Source: DATEXQ01 sp036846005
GTDB lineage: Bacteria; Patescibacteriota; Microgenomatia; UBA8517
DNA: 7,139 nucleotides
NCBI GenBank assembly: GCA_036846005.1
Contig: DAIUCV010000022.1
Location: forward strand, 1 to 7,139
Direction: 5' to 3'
Shown piece after piece: positions 4,490-7,139 of the stretch. Under the pieces are notes generated by a model. That model ran no database searches, was not told the DNA's origin, and worked only from the letters and a program-made list of their open reading frames with translations. The position numbers and the translations under genes are program-made. The stretch's first letter is position 1; the number at the start of each line of letters is the position of its first letter.

Positions 4490-7120
4490 TTACGTACTGG
4501 AAATAGTTGGACTAGGTACAGAAGTGGAAGTAGGAGCAGGTGTAGGAGTAGGGGTAGGTACCGGTGTAGGCGGAGTATAATCCCAAGGGACTCCCACGCC
4601 CACGGTTATGGTTGATTCGTTTTCTTTATTATCAGAATCTTTGGCTTTGGCTTTTAGTTTATGTACTCCTGTGGTCAGATCTACTTGCATTTCGTAGGGA
4701 GGAGATGAAAATCCTCTGATTTTGACATCGTCTACATAAAAATCAACTTGTACTATATTATTTGTCGAATCAGCACGCATTTTGACCGTAAATTGATTTG
4801 ATAGATTTGAACTTCTATCTTGAGGGTCCCGAAATCCTACGCTTACCGGATTTCCCGATCCGCAATATTCTGTCGGAGGATGATATCTTGTATCTCCCTG
4901 GGTAGAAAGCCAGTTTAAGATACCTTTTTGCCATTTGTTTTCACCACCACCTGAGGTGGGATCTTCTTCTTTGAAAAGGAAATATTCTTTCTTGTCATAA
5001 TTTCCACTGGCAATATCTCCAGGTGTTGCTAATTTTCCGTCGTTTTTACAAACAGCCAACATCATATGTACCGGATCTTCCCCGGGTTCTGTACCTTTGA
5101 TAAAGATTTCGTTTCTTGACGGAAAAGAGTCATGAGCCCTATAACCGGATACAGAATCGATATCTGCCGTAACAATACCACCAGGTGTCTCAATACCGAT
5201 ATTTGGTTTTCCTGATAGTGCCTCCAATAATATTCGTCTCCAAATCGGAGAAGCACCAGATACACCGGATGCTACCTGTTTCATTTCGGAATTGTCGTTA
5301 TTTCCCACCCATACACCGGTTATTGCCAATTTATTTCCACCCACCGTCCAGTTGTCTCTTCTGTCATTGGTTGTTCCGGTTTTAACGGCAATCTTTTTAC
5401 CTGGAATATTTAAAAGTGAATTTGTACCGAAAACCATGGATCTGGCATTGTTATCCGATAAAATATCAGCTATCAAATAAGCCTGTTCTTCGCTGATTAC
5501 CCTTTTCCCTTTCTGGGGTTTGTTTTCCTCCAATACCTTTCCGTTGGCATCCTCAACTTTCAGAATTGAAATAGGATCCACCCTATATCCCGTATTCAGA
5601 AATCCGGAATAAGCAGCTGTCAAATCCAATAATCTGACTTCTCCTCCTCCCAAAGTTAACGACAATCCGACTCTATTTAAAGTTTCCTGGGTTGGGGGAA
5701 GGGTGGTTATACCCATATCAAAGGCGGTTTCCAATACATCCTTGATACCCACCATCGCCAGCATTTTTACGGCAATTACATTAATAGAATTGGCAAGTGC
5801 AAATCTTACCTGCATAGGACCTCGGTATTTACCGTCGTAATTTACAGGTTCATAAGGAGGTTTGCCTGCTCCTCCCGGGAACTGGGTCGGTACATCCATA
5901 ATTAGAGTCGAGGCGTTATATCCTTTTTTAAAAGCAGTCACATAGGTAAAAGGTTTTATGGCAGAACCGGGTTGTCTGGAAGAAGTAGTAACATTCACTT
6001 GTCCGTCGTAATTCGGATCATTGAAATTCTTTGAACCGACCATTGCCAATATTTCTCCTGTTTCGGGATTTAAAACAACTGCAGCACCATTGGTGATATG
6101 AATTTTTTCGACCTTTTCAATTTCTTCCTTTACAATCTCCTGGGCTTTATCCTGCAACTTCAAATCAAGCGTAGTGGTAACCCTTAAACCTCCCTGTTCG
6201 ACTACTTTTTCTCCATATCTGTCCTCCAATATCTTTTGTACATATTGCACAAAATGCGGTGCTTTAAATGAGGCACCTCTTTCCTGAAACTTTACACTGC
6301 TAAGTTCTTTCGCGGTTTCTTCCTCCACCTCCTTGGTAATATATCCGTCTTCACGCATTCTTCTTAAAACATCTTCACTTCTGCCGATGTACGCTTTGGG
6401 TGTTGAAGAATAAGGGGAATAACTCGAAGGTTTTTGCGGCATTCCTGCCAATATAGCCGATTCGACTAACGTTAGATCCTTCACCTTCTTACCGAAATAA
6501 ACTTCTGATGCCGCTTCAATTCCCCAAGCAGTTCCTCCATACGGTGCTTCATTCAGATACATTTGTAATATTTCATCCTTGGTGTATTTTCTTTCGATTT
6601 GAATTGCCAAGATAAATTCCCTTATTTTTCTAAATATGGTTCTTTCTGAACTTAAAAGTACATTTTTTACCAGCTGCTGGGTTAGAGTAGAACCTCCTTG
6701 GGCTCTTCCTCTAGTTATTAGTCTTGCAAATCCTCTCATCATTCCCAGAGGATCAAAACCCTGATGCTTATAAAAATTTTTATCTTCAATAGCAATTGTT
6801 GCCTGCCTTAAATACATGGGGATATCATTTAATGCAACAGGAGTTCTTCTTTGCTCGGCATAAATATCATATAAAACCTCCCCGTTTCTGTCCATTATTT
6901 TGGTGGAATAACCCTCTTTTCTGACGATTTTATCGGGAGAAGGTAAATTGAAGGCAAAAAGGGGGAAGATAACAAAAGAACCCAAAAAAAGAACAATTAC
7001 TCCAATAAACGCCAGTTTGGCAAGAGCAACAATTTTTCTGCTTTTAGAAAGTTTGGTGGAAATATTCCTTGATGACTGATATCTTTTTCTTCTTAAGAAA
7101 CTCTCTCTCCAGTAGGCCAT
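4490..7120 (-). CDS. Class A penicillin-binding protein (GT51 + transpeptidase)
   Basis: This is a bifunctional PBP1a-type enzyme that polymerises lipid II into glycan strands and cross-links the stem peptides outside the membrane. The 876-aa protein has a basic cytoplasmic N-terminus (RRKRYQ and other Lys/Arg) and one membrane anchor (about 31-58). The GT51 domain (about 75-255) has Glu112 in EDKNFYKHQG, GGSTLTQQLVKN (142-153), Glu168 in RKIRE, and KDEILQMYLN (181-190). The transpeptidase (about 340-630) has the nucleophile Ser386 in SAIK with Lys389, SIN (445-447) and KTGT (580-583). All catalytic motifs are intact. Two consecutive loops ending IFIKGTEPGEDP and YFLFKEEDP resemble each other (about 655-721). 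An Ig-like domain with VDFYVDDVK (about 757-842) and a Pro/Thr/Ser tail (845-876) follow. Cys691 and Cys753 lie outside the membrane. The ATG at 7120 has an extended -10 box five bases before it. Confidence 0.95.
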   Translation of the reverse strand: MAYWRESFLRRKRYQSSRNISTKLSKSRKIVALAKLAFIGVIVLFLGSFVIFPLFAFNLPSPDKIVRKEGYSTKIMDRNGEVLYDIYAEQRRTPVALNDIPMYLRQATIAIEDKNFYKHQGFDPLGMMRGFARLITRGRAQGGSTLTQQLVKNVLLSSERTIFRKIREFILAIQIERKYTKDEILQMYLNEAPYGGTAWGIEAASEVYFGKKVKDLTLVESAILAGMPQKPSSYSPYSSTPKAYIGRSEDVLRRMREDGYITKEVEEETAKELSSVKFQERGASFKAPHFVQYVQKILEDRYGEKVVEQGGLRVTTTLDLKLQDKAQEIVKEEIEKVEKIHITNGAAVVLNPETGEILAMVGSKNFNDPNYDGQVNVTTSSRQPGSAIKPFTYVTAFKKGYNASTLIMDVPTQFPGGAGKPPYEPVNYDGKYRGPMQVRFALANSINVIAVKMLAMVGIKDVLETAFDMGITTLPPTQETLNRVGLSLTLGGGEVRLLDLTAAYSGFLNTGYRVDPISILKVEDANGKVLEENKPQKGKRVISEEQAYLIADILSDNNARSMVFGTNSLLNIPGKKIAVKTGTTNDRRDNWTVGGNKLAITGVWVGNNDNSEMKQVASGVSGASPIWRRILLEALSGKPNIGIETPGGIVTADIDSVSGYRAHDSFPSRNEIFIKGTEPGEDPVHMMLAVCKNDGKLATPGDIASGNYDKKEYFLFKEEDPTSGGGENKWQKGILNWLSTQGDTRYHPPTEYCGSGNPVSVGFRDPQDRSSNLSNQFTVKMRADSTNNIVQVDFYVDDVKIRGFSSPPYEMQVDLTTGVHKLKAKAKDSDNKENESTITVGVGVPWDYTPPTPVPTPTPTPAPTSTSVPSPTISST
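4493..4588 (-). repeat. Low-complexity Pro/Thr/Ser tail of the PBP
   Basis: The last 32 codons of the PBP gene (residues 845-876) are built of PT and PTP units (PTPVPTPTPTPAPTSTSVPS), encoded by near-repeats of GTAGGAG/GTAGGGG on the plus strand. Such tails are flexible and may span or associate with the cell wall. Repeats like this change length easily by slippage. Confidence 0.8.
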
Positions 7121-7125
7121 GTCTT

Positions 7126-7134
7126 ATTTTACCA
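7126..7134 (-). promoter_or_regulatory. Extended -10 promoter element before the PBP gene
   Basis: Read on the minus strand the sequence is TGGTAAAAT, an extended -10 (TGn plus TAAAAT). Five bases separate it from the PBP ATG at 7120, so the transcript is predicted to begin at the ATG (leaderless). No Shine-Dalgarno sequence precedes the start. The window ends at 7139, so no -35 region can be judged. Confidence 0.5.
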
Positions 7135-7139
7135 AAAAT

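Noticed and set aside
5185..5480. Plus-strand ORFs opposite the PBP transpeptidase region
   Set aside because: They are antisense shadows of the conserved KTG region of the PBP with no recognisable product.
1..7139. UGA recoded as glycine (code 25, as in Gracilibacteria)
   Set aside because: All genes end in TAA, their lengths fit the standard code, and no conserved Gly position reads as in-frame TGA.

Overview
The window looks like a chromosomal segment of an AT-rich bacterium with compact genes. The shortened PheT, the charge-rich compact proteins and a class A penicillin-binding protein ending in an Ig-like domain plus a Pro/Thr tail are most reminiscent of the Candidate Phyla Radiation (Patescibacteria, perhaps Microgenomates). 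That placement is an inference from protein style, not from a search. The genes read through with the standard stop set, and no in-frame UGA recoding is needed.

Plus strand, 1-4078: a translation operon with the order infC (5' end cut off by the window), rpmI, rplT, pheS, pheT. This is the order of the E. coli infC-rpmI-rplT-pheM-pheS-pheT cluster. The 122-base gap between rplT and pheS appears to hold a complete phenylalanine attenuator. A 15-residue leader peptide (MNFMNLVIFFNFNLE, four Phe) is followed by four interchangeable RNA arms that can form a 1:2 hairpin, a 2:3 antiterminator or a 3:4 intrinsic terminator just before pheS. This is the most interesting item in the window, because it places ribosome-stalling control of PheRS, known from enterobacterial pheM-pheST and pheA, in what looks like a very different lineage.

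PheRS itself is unusual. PheT (652 aa) lacks the B2 tRNA-binding/EMAP-like OB domain found in most bacterial PheT. The Glu of the editing site (E. coli beta-Glu334) is replaced by Phe. PheS carries a CX2CX4CX2C cysteine cluster just before motif 3.

Minus strand, 4075-7120: a bifunctional GT51/transpeptidase penicillin-binding protein (876 aa), followed by an unrecognised 125-aa charged protein. The small gene ends convergently with pheT, and the two stop codons share one TTAA. Both minus-strand genes have an extended -10 box (TGnTAnAAT) 5 to 7 bases before their ATG and no Shine-Dalgarno sequence, which suggests leaderless transcripts. A similar but weaker box precedes pheS.

Together the plus-strand genes supply translation initiation, two large-subunit proteins and Phe-tRNA charging. 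The minus-strand pair begins with peptidoglycan polymerisation and cross-linking. There is no gene-free stretch longer than about 120 bases, and I saw no RNA genes, CRISPR arrays or insertion sequences.
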